A DNA stretch of 64,000 bases from an uncultured Eubacteriales bacterium (GTDB lineage: Bacteria; Bacillota; Clostridia; Christensenellales; Aristaeellaceae): positions 47,966-111,965 of the forward strand of contig CACYZW010000004.1 in assembly GCA_902778995.1 (NCBI GenBank), written 5' to 3'. The translations under genes and the position numbers were made by a program. Positions 42,661-51,626 of this stretch are shown here, one piece after another. The notes beneath the pieces are model-generated. The model was not told the DNA's origin, did not search any database, and saw only the letters and a program-made list of their open reading frames with translations. Position 1 is the stretch's first letter; each line of letters begins with the position of its first letter.

Positions 42661-43989
42661 ATGAATACGAATGAACGCGCTTGCGACGAGCTGCGGCTGG
42701 TGCGCATACTGCCGGACTATACGGAAATGGCCGCAGGTTCCGTGCTGATTTGCTGCGGCAGGACCAGGGTTATCTGCACCGCTTCGGTACAGGAGGGCGT
42801 CCCGCCCTTTCTGAGGGGCAAGGGCAAGGGCTGGGTCACGGCGGAATACGCCATGCTGCCCGGCTCCACCCCTCAGCGCAAGCAGCGGGACGGCCTCAAG
42901 AAGGACGGCAGGGGTGTGGAGATACAGCGGCTGATCGGGCGTTCTCTGCGCGCCGCCTGCGACCTGACGCGCCTGGGCGAGCGCACGGTCTACATCGACT
43001 GCGACGTGATCCAGGCGGACGGCGGCACCCGCACGGCCTCCATCACCGGGGCGTTCGTGGCGCTGTGCATCGCCGTGGACAGGCTGATGCAGGAGGGCGC
43101 GCTGGTGGATTCGCCCATCGTCCGTCAAGTCGCGGCGGTGTCTGCGGGCGTCGTAGACGAGGTCTGTACGCTGGATCTGGAGTACGCCCAGGACAGCCGC
43201 GCCCAGGTGGATATGAACATCGTCATGACCCGCGACGGCGCGGGCAGGCTTGGCTTCGTGGAGGTTCAGGGCACCGGGGAAGGGCGCAGCTACACGCGCG
43301 CGGAGCTTGACAGGCTGCTGGCCCTGGGCGAAAAGGGCTGCCTGGAGTTGATGGATATACAGCGGGAAGCGCTGGGCAGCCGGAGCGCGGTCATCTGCAA
43401 AAAACCCCTGCTGGCGCTGGCCAGCAACAATTTCGGCAAGCTGAAGGAACTCAAACAGCTGCTGGGCGACCGCTACGACGTGCGCTCCATGCGGGAAATG
43501 GGCGTGGAGACGGATGTGGAGGAGACGGGGGAGACCTTCGAGGAGAACGCCCTGATTAAAGCAAAGGCCCTGATGGATATTTGCCGATGCGCCACGCTGG
43601 CGGACGATTCCGGGTTGTGTGTGGATCAGCTGGACGGAAGGCCTGGCGTCCATTCCGCCCGCTATTGCGGCGTGCACGGCGACGACGAGGCCAACAACCA
43701 GCTGCTTTTGAAGGAGCTGGCGGACAAGCCCGCGCCCCATAGGGCTCACTACGGCGCGGCTGTGGCGCTGTGCCGGCCCGGGCGGGAGCCGATCATCGTC
43801 TATGGCCGCTGCGAGGGCGAGATCATCGGCGAATACCGGGGCGAGGGCGGCTTTGGCTACGACCCGCTGTTCCTGTCCGATGACCTGGGCGTCACCTTCG
43901 CCGAGGCGGATCCGGCGGCGAAGAACGGCGTCTCCCATCGGGCCAGGGCGATACAAAAGCTCATCGCGGCGCTGGAGGCAGAGGCGTGA
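42661..43989 (+). CDS. Fused RNase PH and XTP/dITP pyrophosphatase
   Basis: A 442-residue bifunctional protein. Residues about 1-243 are RNase PH (LRLVRILPDYTEMAAGSVLI, GRGVEIQRLIGRSLRAACDL), which trims tRNA 3' ends by phosphorolysis. Residues about 249-442 are RdgB/HAM1: LASNNFGKLKEL is the substrate-binding start, LADDSGLCVDQLDG the metal-binding segment and GEGGFGYDPLF a later signature. RdgB removes non-canonical purine nucleotides. Separate rph-rdgB neighbours are common; here they form one polypeptide. The stop overlaps the next gene (GTGA). Confidence 0.92.
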   Translation: MNTNERACDELRLVRILPDYTEMAAGSVLICCGRTRVICTASVQEGVPPFLRGKGKGWVTAEYAMLPGSTPQRKQRDGLKKDGRGVEIQRLIGRSLRAACDLTRLGERTVYIDCDVIQADGGTRTASITGAFVALCIAVDRLMQEGALVDSPIVRQVAAVSAGVVDEVCTLDLEYAQDSRAQVDMNIVMTRDGAGRLGFVEVQGTGEGRSYTRAELDRLLALGEKGCLELMDIQREALGSRSAVICKKPLLALASNNFGKLKELKQLLGDRYDVRSMREMGVETDVEETGETFEENALIKAKALMDICRCATLADDSGLCVDQLDGRPGVHSARYCGVHGDDEANNQLLLKELADKPAPHRAHYGAAVALCRPGREPIIVYGRCEGEIIGEYRGEGGFGYDPLFLSDDLGVTFAEADPAAKNGVSHRARAIQKLIAALEAEA

Positions 43990-44465
43990 CCCGGCTGGGC
44001 ATCGTCTCCGACAGCCACGACAGGGGCGTCTGGCTGGAGCGCTATCTGAAGCTGTGCAAGCGGGAAAAATACGACGCGGTATTTCACCTGGGAGATTACG
44101 ATTCCGACGCCCGCTGGCTGGAGCGGCGGCTAGAGACGCCGCTGATCGCCGTCGCGGGCAACTGCGACATGTTCTCCGAGCTGCCCCGCATGGCCCGCGC
44201 CGCCTTCGGCCCGCACCGGATCGTGGCGGTGCACGGGCATCTGCAGGACGTGAAGTACCGCTACGACCAGCTCTCCTACTACGCCGAGGACCAGCAGGCC
44301 ACCATCGCGCTGTTCGGCCATACCCATAAGCCCTGTGTCGAGCGCGTTGGCGGCGTATTGCTCATCAACCCCGGCGCGCTGATGGACGGACGGTATGCGG
44401 AGCTCGTGCTGGACGGGGAAAGGGCTGTGCCGTATCTGAAATCGTTCAGGGATATAAAAGCATAA
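43986..44465 (+). CDS. YfcE-like metallophosphoesterase
   Basis: A 159-residue calcineurin-like phosphodiesterase with the full metal set: GIVSDSHDRG (N-terminus), FHLGDYDSD (about 36-44), AGNCD (about 58-62) and LFGHTHKP (about 105-112). Enzymes of this family (YfcE/MJ0936) cleave phosphodiesters; the physiological substrate is unclear. GTG start overlapping the fused rph-rdgB gene. Its TAA stop is the first three bases of a family A repeat element. Confidence 0.9.
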   Translation: MTRLGIVSDSHDRGVWLERYLKLCKREKYDAVFHLGDYDSDARWLERRLETPLIAVAGNCDMFSELPRMARAAFGPHRIVAVHGHLQDVKYRYDQLSYYAEDQQATIALFGHTHKPCVERVGGVLLINPGALMDGRYAELVLDGERAVPYLKSFRDIKA

Positions 44466-44579
44466 GGAAACGCCGCACAATGCGCATTGTGCGGTGGCGG
44501 CAAGTCAAGAAATTAGCAGGCAGCAGGCGGCTGAAATTCAGCCGTTAATGCGCCATGAGCATTGTGCGGTGTTTCCTTA
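44463..44579. mobile_element. Repeat family A, complete copy A2 (MITE-like)
   Basis: 117 bp with ends TAAGGAAACGCCGCACAATG and, inverted, TAAGGAAACACCGCACAATG (19 of 20 match). The core GGCGGCAAGTCAAGAAAT is the inverse of the one in copies A1 and A4. No coding capacity. Confidence 0.8.
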
Positions 44580-44730
44580 ATGATGTGATTTTTGGTCAGA
44601 CCTGCTTCCTGACATGCTGAACAAGCAGGATCGTGAACCCTGATGGCGCGATCATTGGCAGCGCTCTGGCGCTGCCGGAATCGACGGAACGGCTGGGCGT
44701 GGCAGATTGGGCGCCTGCAGGATGTTCACC

Positions 44731-45513
44731 CTATAGCTCCGCTACTATCTCCGTTACCCCGACGAGCGCCGCCTCGCCGCTGATCGCAATTCGCCCATTG
44801 TCCAGCATCGCACAGTCCAGATAACCGCCGCGCCTTGACGCCTGGTAAGCCCTTATCCGCTTCTTCCCAAGCGCATGTGCCCAGTAGTCCGCAATCTGGC
44901 AATGGGCGGAGCCGCATACCGGGTCTTCGGATACGAAGAGCTTGGGGCAAAAGCTGCGTGAAACGCAATCGGTTTCCGCGCCCCGCGCCGTAGCATTCTG
45001 AATGCGGCCTTCAAGCCGGGCGAGCAGTGCCTGATCGGGGACCATGGAGCGTACATGCGCTTCCGTCTCAAACACACATATCAAATCCAGTCCCAGCACC
45101 GCCTTGACCGGGCGAATGCCAAAGGCCCGTTCCATATCATCTGTAACAGGAATGTCCTTCAGCGCATACGTCGGGAAATCCATCTCGTACAGGTTGCCCT
45201 TTTTTCTGACTGTCAGGCATCCGCTCATCGTGTTGAACCGAATCACATCGCCGTCCGGCTCATAGAAATTGAAGATGACGAAGGAGGAAGCGAGCGTAGC
45301 GTGCCCGCACAGCGCCACTTCTGTGCCCGGCGTGAACCAGCGCAGACGATAGCCCTCCGGCTCCTTCACGATGAATGCCGTCTCAGACAGATTGTTCTCC
45401 ATGGCCAGCTTCATCATGGATTCCTCTGGCGGCCACCCATCCATGACGCATACGGCCGCCGGGTTTCCCGAGAAAGGCTGATTCGTAAAAGCATCCACGA
45501 TGTACTGTTTCAT
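44731..45513 (-). CDS. PhzF-family isomerase/epimerase-like protein
   Basis: A 260-residue two-domain protein of the diaminopimelate-epimerase fold. DAFTNQPFSGNPAAVCV, NNLSETAF with the likely catalytic Glu at 44, LRWFTPGTEVALCGHATL and DPVCGSAHCQIADYW are the PhzF signatures. In phenazine producers PhzF isomerises DHHA; in this setting the substrate is unknown. The ATG at 45513 follows GAGGA. It lies 10 bp after a flavodoxin-type gene on the same strand, so both may be one unit. Confidence 0.9.
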   Translation of the reverse strand: MKQYIVDAFTNQPFSGNPAAVCVMDGWPPEESMMKLAMENNLSETAFIVKEPEGYRLRWFTPGTEVALCGHATLASSFVIFNFYEPDGDVIRFNTMSGCLTVRKKGNLYEMDFPTYALKDIPVTDDMERAFGIRPVKAVLGLDLICVFETEAHVRSMVPDQALLARLEGRIQNATARGAETDCVSRSFCPKLFVSEDPVCGSAHCQIADYWAHALGKKRIRAYQASRRGGYLDCAMLDNGRIAISGEAALVGVTEIVAEL

Positions 45514-45523
45514 CTGTGATTCC

Positions 45524-46159
45524 TCAGGCCCTTCCAAGCCTTGTTCCCATCAGAAACGCCTTCTCCAGATCCAGCGGGAACTGCTTTTCCCGCATTTGCT
45601 TCTTATGCGCTTCATCAAACCCCGCCATATTGAACCTGCTGTAATCCTTTACTTGCAGGGTATCGAAGCACGGGAGCAATTCGACCCTGCCGTTCAGCGC
45701 AGAGAAGCTGTGCGTCAGCTCGTCCGCCTTCGGCTTATACCAGCTGTCGAATATATGCTGCGGTGCATTCATCGTCAGAATGATGCCCACGTCCACTTTG
45801 CCCGTGAAGTAATTGGAATAATCATCGTAGGACAATGCGCAGAAATGCAGCCGTTCGATCAACGCGTGTACCTGACTGGTGACGTCCCCCAGGTAGATTG
45901 GCGAGCCGATGATCAGCGCGTCGGCGGCAAAGAGCCGGTCAATCACCGGGGAGAGGTCATCCTTCCAAAAGCAATGGCAACGTGCTGCACCCTTTCGCTT
46001 ACAGGCCATGCAGCTCCGGCATCCCGTGTAGTTCAAATCGTACAGGTCGATGTATTCCGTTTCCGCACCGACAGATTCCGCCCCCTTCTTCGCTTCCTTC
46101 AGCATCGTGGCCGTGTTCCAGTTTTTCCTGGGGCTACCGTTAAGAATGATCGTTTTCAT
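45524..46159 (-). CDS. NADPH-dependent FMN reductase / flavodoxin-like protein
   Basis: A 211-residue flavoprotein. IILNGSPRKNWNTATML is the FMN phosphate loop, and ADALIIGSPIYLGDVTSQV supplies the second flavin contact. Between them sits a cysteine cluster, CRSCMACKRKGAARCHC, typical of the iron-sulfur flavoprotein-related group that may carry a metal or simply disulfide chemistry. Function could be quinone or metal reduction. It precedes the PhzF gene. Confidence 0.85.
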   Translation of the reverse strand: MKTIILNGSPRKNWNTATMLKEAKKGAESVGAETEYIDLYDLNYTGCRSCMACKRKGAARCHCFWKDDLSPVIDRLFAADALIIGSPIYLGDVTSQVHALIERLHFCALSYDDYSNYFTGKVDVGIILTMNAPQHIFDSWYKPKADELTHSFSALNGRVELLPCFDTLQVKDYSRFNMAGFDEAHKKQMREKQFPLDLEKAFLMGTRLGRA

Positions 46160-46701
46160 GGGCTCTCAAACCTCTGCTTTTTTCTTTCCCGGATGTTCCG
46201 GCTTCTGGGTATCCTCCGGGATCGCCCGTGACCGTGGGAACCGATCAACGCAGGGAAGCTTGCCGTCCCGGGCGAACCCGCTGACCCACAGCCCGGAAAC
46301 ATTCCGCTTATAGGGAATATTCCGCACTGACAGGTATCCCTTCGTGGGTTGCCTCCTCGCTGTACGTCATTATACATTATATGCGAATATCAGAAGAAAA
46401 GCAAGGCTGCTGAAATCTTATGCTGAGGACTCGATGCTTCCGATATGACAGGGAAAACGGAACGTTTTCCGGCTCGGCGGCTCCCGAAGGGCAAGGCGCC
46501 GACAATCGTGGGCAGACGGCTGAATCGAATGGCTGCCAGGGTCTGTTGAAATGGGAAACGATATGAAAAAGAGAATGTCCTTCATTATCGTCTCCCGGGG
46601 TAAACAGTATCACGGAAAAGGGAACCGGAGGTCGCGGTCAGGGCGACTTCTCACGATTCCCCTTGCATCAATTAAACAAAATTCAGAAACACACTCTAAG
46701 C
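46160..46701. other. 542-bp intergenic stretch without a convincing gene
   Basis: It separates two minus-strand genes. Seen are the hairpin GGAAAACGGAACGTTTTCC (about 46451-46469) and, at 46684-46700, a half-copy of repeat family C (CAGAAACACACTCTAAG). A TATAATGTATAAT string on the minus strand near 46366-46378 is a likely -10 region for the flavodoxin gene, which then has a leader of roughly 200 nt of unknown function. Confidence 0.5.
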
Positions 46702-47352
46702 CTACTGATCAAACCGTTCCAGGAAGTCCTCCTCTATATCCCGCTTCCAGTTAGCACTCAACGGTGCACAGGCCCGCACCTGGCTGACTGCCGCGCTGAC
46801 AGAACTGTAATTCAGTGCCTGGCCGGCGGAATCGTTCAGGAAGGTTACTGCCCTGTCCTCGTTGATGCCGAAGTGAGCTGCCGTCTCCACCGCGTCGATG
46901 TTCGCCCCGAGGAACAGAAATTCCCAGCCGTATTTCGTCTTCTCCTTTTCCACCATGGCCTTTACTTCATCGCTGCTGTAGAGGTGGCTGGCGTTTTCCA
47001 TGCCATCCGTCATGATCACGAAGATCGTGTGCTCCGGCACATCCTCTTCCCGGGCATACTTGTGCACGTTCCCGATGTGGTGGATCGCACACCCGATCGC
47101 ATCGATCAGCGCGGTGCATCCGCCTACCTGATACTGCCGAGCCGTCAACGGTTCGAGGCGCTGCACATCCACTCGGTCATGGAGAACCGTGCTTCTGTTC
47201 GAGAACAGAACCGTGGAGACCAGCGCCTCGCCGCTTTCCTTCTTCTGGCGCTCGATCATGCTGTTGAAGCCGCCGATGGTGTCGGCCTCGAGCCCGGCCA
47301 TGGAGCCGCTCTTGTCCAGTATGAACACCATTTCAGTCAGATTCTTTTTCAT
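46702..47352 (-). CDS. von Willebrand factor A domain protein (TerY-like)
   Basis: A 216-residue single vWA domain. The MIDAS motif DKSGSM is at about residues 13-18, with a conserved Thr in the GGCTALIDAI segment and FVIMTDGMENAS as the third metal contact. No signal peptide, so it acts in the cytosol. The layout resembles TerY, whose relatives partner with kinases and phosphatases in stress or defence operons. It follows the macro-domain gene on the same strand with a 76-bp gap. Confidence 0.88.
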   Translation of the reverse strand: MKKNLTEMVFILDKSGSMAGLEADTIGGFNSMIERQKKESGEALVSTVLFSNRSTVLHDRVDVQRLEPLTARQYQVGGCTALIDAIGCAIHHIGNVHKYAREEDVPEHTIFVIMTDGMENASHLYSSDEVKAMVEKEKTKYGWEFLFLGANIDAVETAAHFGINEDRAVTFLNDSAGQALNYSSVSAAVSQVRACAPLSANWKRDIEEDFLERFDQ

Positions 47353-47428
47353 GAATAATCCCTCCCGTTTGTTGATGGCTCTATTATAGCCGCGAACAGG
47401 AGGGAAAGGGTCGCCTGGCGTGCGACCT

Positions 47429-48466
47429 TTATTTCATGCCGCTTCCCAGAAGCGGCTGGTCGAAGTCAAACAGCGTACTGTTGATCTCAAAGATGTTGTA
47501 CTGCCGCTTCTTTATGAAATATTCAACGATGATGTCGAACTTGCTGCTGTGGGAAATGGCAAAACCGGCCTTTTTCAGCAATTCCGACGTCTCCTGAAGC
47601 GACAGCTCCAGGGCGACGGCGAAAGCAAACACGGTGGGCTTGCTCGGCCTGTAATCGGGATTGGACCGGATTTTCGAGAAAAGCCTTTTGTCGATATTTG
47701 CCTTGTTATAGCACTGGGCATCGGTCATGCCCTTTTCGTCAATCAGGTGGAGCAATGACTCGGAAAAGCCTTCGTCAGCCTCCTGCAATACCTTCGCCAG
47801 GTCTGGCGCAGGGCGGTTGCTTGCCATCGGCAGGCCTGGAGACGCAAACAGCTCTTCCTCGTAGCGCAGGGCCGCTTCCTCGTCCACCTGCCACAGCTCA
47901 CGCCTGCGTATCTCAGTATTCCTGTGATAATGACTGGCAGCGTAAACATCATCTATGTATTCCTGGACGTCGCTGAAGCGTTCCTTACTGGTCAGGTATT
48001 CCGTGCGGCCAAACACCACCAGGTAGATGAGCGCGTCGTTTTCAAAAAGGAATCGTGAGATCACATCCTGCGCAACCGACATGGCCTCATCCTTTGGGTA
48101 GCCGTAGGTACCCGCAGAAATCAGGGGGAAGGCGATGCTCTTGCAATTGTGATCCCTGGCGAGCGCAAGGCACTTCCGATAGCAGGATGCCAGCAGGTCT
48201 TTTTCTCCGTGGTTGCCACCGTGCCATACTGGACCCACGGTATGAATGACATACTTTGCCGGAAGGTTGTATCCCCTGGTCATGATGGCGTCGCCGGTCT
48301 GACAGGACCCGATAGAACGGCACTTAGCTGCGAGAGCGGGACCGGCGGCTTTATGAATCGACGCATCGAGGCCGCCGCCAGGCAACAAGGCCCGGTTCGT
48401 CGGGTTGACGATGGCGTCAACCTTCATTTTGGTAATATCGTTTCTTATGATTTCAAATGGCATCAT
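47429..48466 (-). CDS. Macro-domain protein with C-terminal helical DNA-binding-like domain
   Basis: A 345-residue protein. Residues about 1-165 are a macro domain: VDAIVNPTNRALLPGGGLD, the Asn-Gly-rich ADP-ribose loop, KYVIHTVGPVW and SAGTYGYPKDEA. Residues about 240-330 form a helical domain (DKRLFSKIRSNPDYRPSKPT, AFAVALELSLQETSELLKKA) that looks like an XRE-type helix-turn-helix. Macro domains bind or hydrolyse ADP-ribose adducts; fused to a DNA-binding unit it may sense ADP-ribosylation or NAD stress. The vWA gene follows. Function is inferred. Confidence 0.85.
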   Translation of the reverse strand: MMPFEIIRNDITKMKVDAIVNPTNRALLPGGGLDASIHKAAGPALAAKCRSIGSCQTGDAIMTRGYNLPAKYVIHTVGPVWHGGNHGEKDLLASCYRKCLALARDHNCKSIAFPLISAGTYGYPKDEAMSVAQDVISRFLFENDALIYLVVFGRTEYLTSKERFSDVQEYIDDVYAASHYHRNTEIRRRELWQVDEEAALRYEEELFASPGLPMASNRPAPDLAKVLQEADEGFSESLLHLIDEKGMTDAQCYNKANIDKRLFSKIRSNPDYRPSKPTVFAFAVALELSLQETSELLKKAGFAISHSSKFDIIVEYFIKKRQYNIFEINSTLFDFDQPLLGSGMK

Positions 48467-48614
48467 TATCCTCCCCAGGTTTTGGTATCGATCATCAATG
48501 GCAGCCTGTCCGCCATACTTTCTTGCGTCAGGGAGTCGCCGGGACGCTTCGTGCGGTAGCTGCGCACGGCCCTCCTGCCCGCGTTGGCCCCCTGCTCAGC
48601 GAATGGCCAATGAC

Positions 48615-50415
48615 TCAGGCCGCACCTTTCAAAAGCTGCATGGCCTGATCGAGGGGAATGAAAATTCCGGCATCCCTCTGAAGGGCAACGATGCTCTGAG
48701 GCTCTTCGTCGCCAATCGTGACGGAGCCCTTGGAGGTCCGTTTGCCGTCGGAGGGCGCAATCTTTATGACGGCGTCTCCCTTGGTGAGCAAAAAGCCTTC
48801 CGCCTGGATCTCGCAATTCCAGTCGTAAAGCACCGCATATTCCGCCGCGTTGATCAGGAGCATAAACGGCGTGCGCTCATAGGGTTCCTCGGAAAGGGTC
48901 AGGGTCTCATAGGAGAAGGTATAGCGCAGGGTGTCCACATCCTGCATGATATACCAGATCAGATCGGTGGTGGTGATATCGGTCTGCCTCAGCGCCTGGT
49001 CCATAGCCTGGTTGGCGCACTCGTTCAACAGGGCCTTGGCGCCATCGGCATCGCCCTGAGCCCACAGGCCTGCCGCCTGCTCCAGCGCTTCCCGATACTT
49101 CCCGGCCCAGATGGCTTCGTATTCCTGCCACATCGCCTCGACGCCAGAGCCGAAGTGTTCGCGATCCTGAGCTGCGAGGGCGTTCAGCGTCTTAAGGCGG
49201 CAGGCAGCCGCCCCGGTATCATAGTCATACGTCGGCATCTGATAGGTATAGGCCTCCGGCGCGGCACTCAGGCAGTTGGGCAGCGGAATGAAGGGCGCGT
49301 AGTTCGCATTGGAAAAACACTGCCAGGTCTCCACCGCGATTTCTGCCGGCAAATCGTGGTGGATCTTCTGGACGTGAACCTGCGAGGCGGTTTCCGATGC
49401 CAGGATGCGAACCTTCCCGCCGGCCACCTCGGCTTCGTAGGGGCTGCCTTCAAACCGATCCCGGAAGATATCGATCACGGCTTGGGTGCTGACCTTTTCA
49501 TCCGGCGCGTAGAGCAGATCATATTTTCGGTAAGTATCGTACTCTCCCGCCGTGGACGGCGCCAGCAGGTTGTGAATGCGCCAGGTTCGGAGATTTGCAT
49601 AATCATTGAGCCGCTTTTCCCCGGAATAGGTACTGAACAGATTGAGCGCGCCATCCTCATTGTAGACGGCAAAGCCCTTTTCCGCGGGGAGGGTCTCCAG
49701 GGCGGCCGATGAGATGACCTCGTCAAAGCCCGTCAGGGTATCCAGCATGAACTCGTTTCCGAAGCCCGCAACAAGGTCGGTGGGCAGCCTGACCGCCGCA
49801 TACTGGTGACCGGTGTAGATTTCCATATACCAGCATTCTTCCTTATCCGCCACCATGAAAATATTGGGTTCAGCCGAGCCCTGGGTGTCGATGATCCGGG
49901 CGATCCGCTCGATGCCCTCCCGGCTGGAGCCGCAGCAGGCCGCGACGATGCCGGCTATATTGTCCTCAGAGAGGCCGTCGTCCACATAGGGATCGGCTTC
50001 CAGGGCTTCCGGGCAGAGATATCCGGTAATCGTGGCGGTGACCGCCAATCCCTTCTCGTTGGCAGCCGCTGAATCCCAGTGATGCCCCTTCTCAAAGGCA
50101 GCGGGGCGCGGCACCGAGACATAGCGATAGGTTTCATCCGGCAGCGCGTATTGAAAGCCGTTTTTCCCCGTCACTGTTCGCCCTGCTTCGTTGCTGGCTT
50201 CTGTGATGTTCAGATAGACAAAAGTCGTGGTCGGGTGGGTATCCGCGCAGCGGGCGATGATGGTCGTCCCGTCCGCGCTGATCCCTGCCGACATAAACCG
50301 CAGAGCAGTTATCCTCCGGCTCCCGATAAACTGTCGGCGCCTCCGCAGCCGCGCAGGCCGGCAAAGTGGCGATGGCCAAACTGAACAGAAGAGCCATGAT
50401 GCGTGTGGGTTTCAT
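48615..50415 (-). pseudogene. Peptidase C69 family dipeptidase, frameshifted near the N-terminus
   Basis: A signal peptide starts at 50415 (MKPTRIMALLFSLAIATLPA) and leads to EDNCSAVYVGR, whose Cys is the expected N-terminal nucleophile. The frame then fails at about 50284-50290 and resumes as ISADGTTIIARCADTHPT, running to 48615 through the usual C69 features (FEKGHHWDSAAANEKGLAV). Two bases appear lost, or one gained. The restored protein is about 600 residues, normal for secreted PepD-like dipeptidases. Without repair the catalytic Cys is cut from the body, so this is a pseudogene or a sequence error. Confidence 0.85.
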
Positions 50416-50799
50416 ACCGTAAACGCCTCCTTCGTGTTTGGTCGGTTGGGTGGTGCGCGCCCCAAAGGGGAAGATCTCAGCCTGTTCCCCGATGCCCTCG
50501 GGCATGGGGCCGGTGGCGGGGCAATGGTGAGCTGCCTGGAGTTGAAGATCAACCTCGCCGCCTCACAACTATGGGAGTACGGGCCGATGGCACCGGGAAA
50601 TGATGGGCGCATCGATGGGGTTCAAGGCATTCTTCTTCCCACGATTATGTGTGTATTTCTATTCGCCGCGTGTGGTCCGAAATCCTTTAATTCTTTAAAA
50701 TTTTCTTTACATTCCGCCGGACAGGGACAAACTGCGATCAGAAGCGTTTCATTGGAAACCAAGTATGAGCAGGCCCTGTGATTCTTCATAAAATCTGAT

Positions 50800-50868
50800 T
50801 AAGGAGATACCGCACAATGCCCATGGCGCATGAACGGCTGAAATGCAGCCGACTGTTGCCTGCTGATC
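50800..50868. repeat. Repeat family A, truncated copy A3
   Basis: Starts TAAGGAGATACCGCACAATG, then CCCATGGCGCATGAACGGCT and ends in the core near CTGCTGAT. The sequence follows copy A4 in the same order, but the right half is missing and repeat family C begins instead. Confidence 0.7.
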
Positions 50869-50991
50869 GGAAACGCACTCTAAGCGGTTCTATCCGGTCA
50901 TATGAGGCAGGGGAGGCACAGAGGGATGGGCGTGCAGCAATGAAGGATGCGGCGCAGTTACAGGTGCGGTCAGGACTGCCAAAGGGGTGGC

Positions 50992-51078
50992 AAGGCGGCA
51001 AACCCAAAAGGTTGCCGGTCCGACCTGTAGGCCGGACTGCCGAAGGCTCAAATCAGAGATTTGAGGCGCGGCACCGTT
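50992..51078 (+). repeat. Repeat family B, three-hairpin element, copy B1
   Basis: Three tandem hairpins: GGCAAACCCAAAAGGTTGCC, then GTCCGACCTGTAGGCCGGAC, then GGCTCAAATCAGAGATTTGA with its GGC tail, ending GCGGCACCGT. Copies B2 and B3 share the layout and flanks. Confidence 0.7.
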
Positions 51079-51175
51079 TGGCGGGGGAAACAGGTCTCCC
51101 GTTAATTACTGTTCGCCCGGGGATGAATGGTGAAACGCGATACCGGCCCGGGATGACTTATCCCCATTTTCCCTA

Positions 51176-51204
51176 TAGACATTTCTTTGCTCAACTGATA
51201 TAAT
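51176..51204 (+). promoter_or_regulatory. Promoter of the threonine dehydratase-like gene
   Basis: TAGACA (51176-51181), 17 bp, TATAAT (51199-51204). It would give a leader of about 415 nt. Confidence 0.65.
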
Positions 51205-51626
51205 AATCTCGTGACGGGGGCAAAGAAGCGGATGAACGGACCAGAGCGTGAGAATGGAATCCGTGGCCGCTTACGGCATGAGGGGCTGCATCAGAAAACG
51301 ACATATTTCCGGGTCGCTGAGCAGCACTCTTTGCTGTCATCGTTATCCATGGCATGGAAAACGCACATGCGCTGCGCCGTGGTCCATAGGATGACCATCA
51401 GCCGCAGGACCAGGGGCAGCGGGCTTGAAGCGCATGCCTTCCGAACTATTACGGGGTTCAGCCTGTCGAGCCGTGAGGACGCGATACGTCTGGATATCCG
51501 GAAGCGTACAGCGTGACGCGAAAGATACCTGAGCGGGCAGATTTTGAATACTGCCACCGGGTCCGATTCAACGGTGGCGCGAGACTGGCGCATGATTTGG
51601 ATTCCTCGAAGATGGAAAGGAAGTGT

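Larger units (their letters stand above)
50416..51626. other. 1.2-kb intergenic region with repeats and a long leader
   Basis: No convincing gene. In order: about 350 bp of GC-rich then AT-rich sequence with nothing recognised; a partial family A repeat (50800-50868); a family C half-copy (50869-50884); a family B three-hairpin repeat (50992-51078); a promoter (51176-51204); and about 415 nt of leader before the threonine dehydratase-like gene. The open frames here lack ribosome sites and family features. Confidence 0.6.

Noticed and set aside
44731-45513. Phenazine biosynthesis
   Set aside because: A lone PhzF homologue without other phz genes; the family is broad.
46160-46377. A 73-codon gene upstream of the flavodoxin-type gene
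   Set aside because: Composition is Arg/Gly/Pro/Ser-rich, with no motif or good start; better seen as untranslated leader.
46702-48466. A full tellurium-resistance (TerY-P) triad
   Set aside because: No kinase, phosphatase or TerD genes accompany the vWA gene.
51211-51516. A 101-codon gene in the leader of the threonine dehydratase-like gene
   Set aside because: No ribosome site and Arg/Ser-rich composition typical of chance frames; it overlaps the presumed leader RNA.
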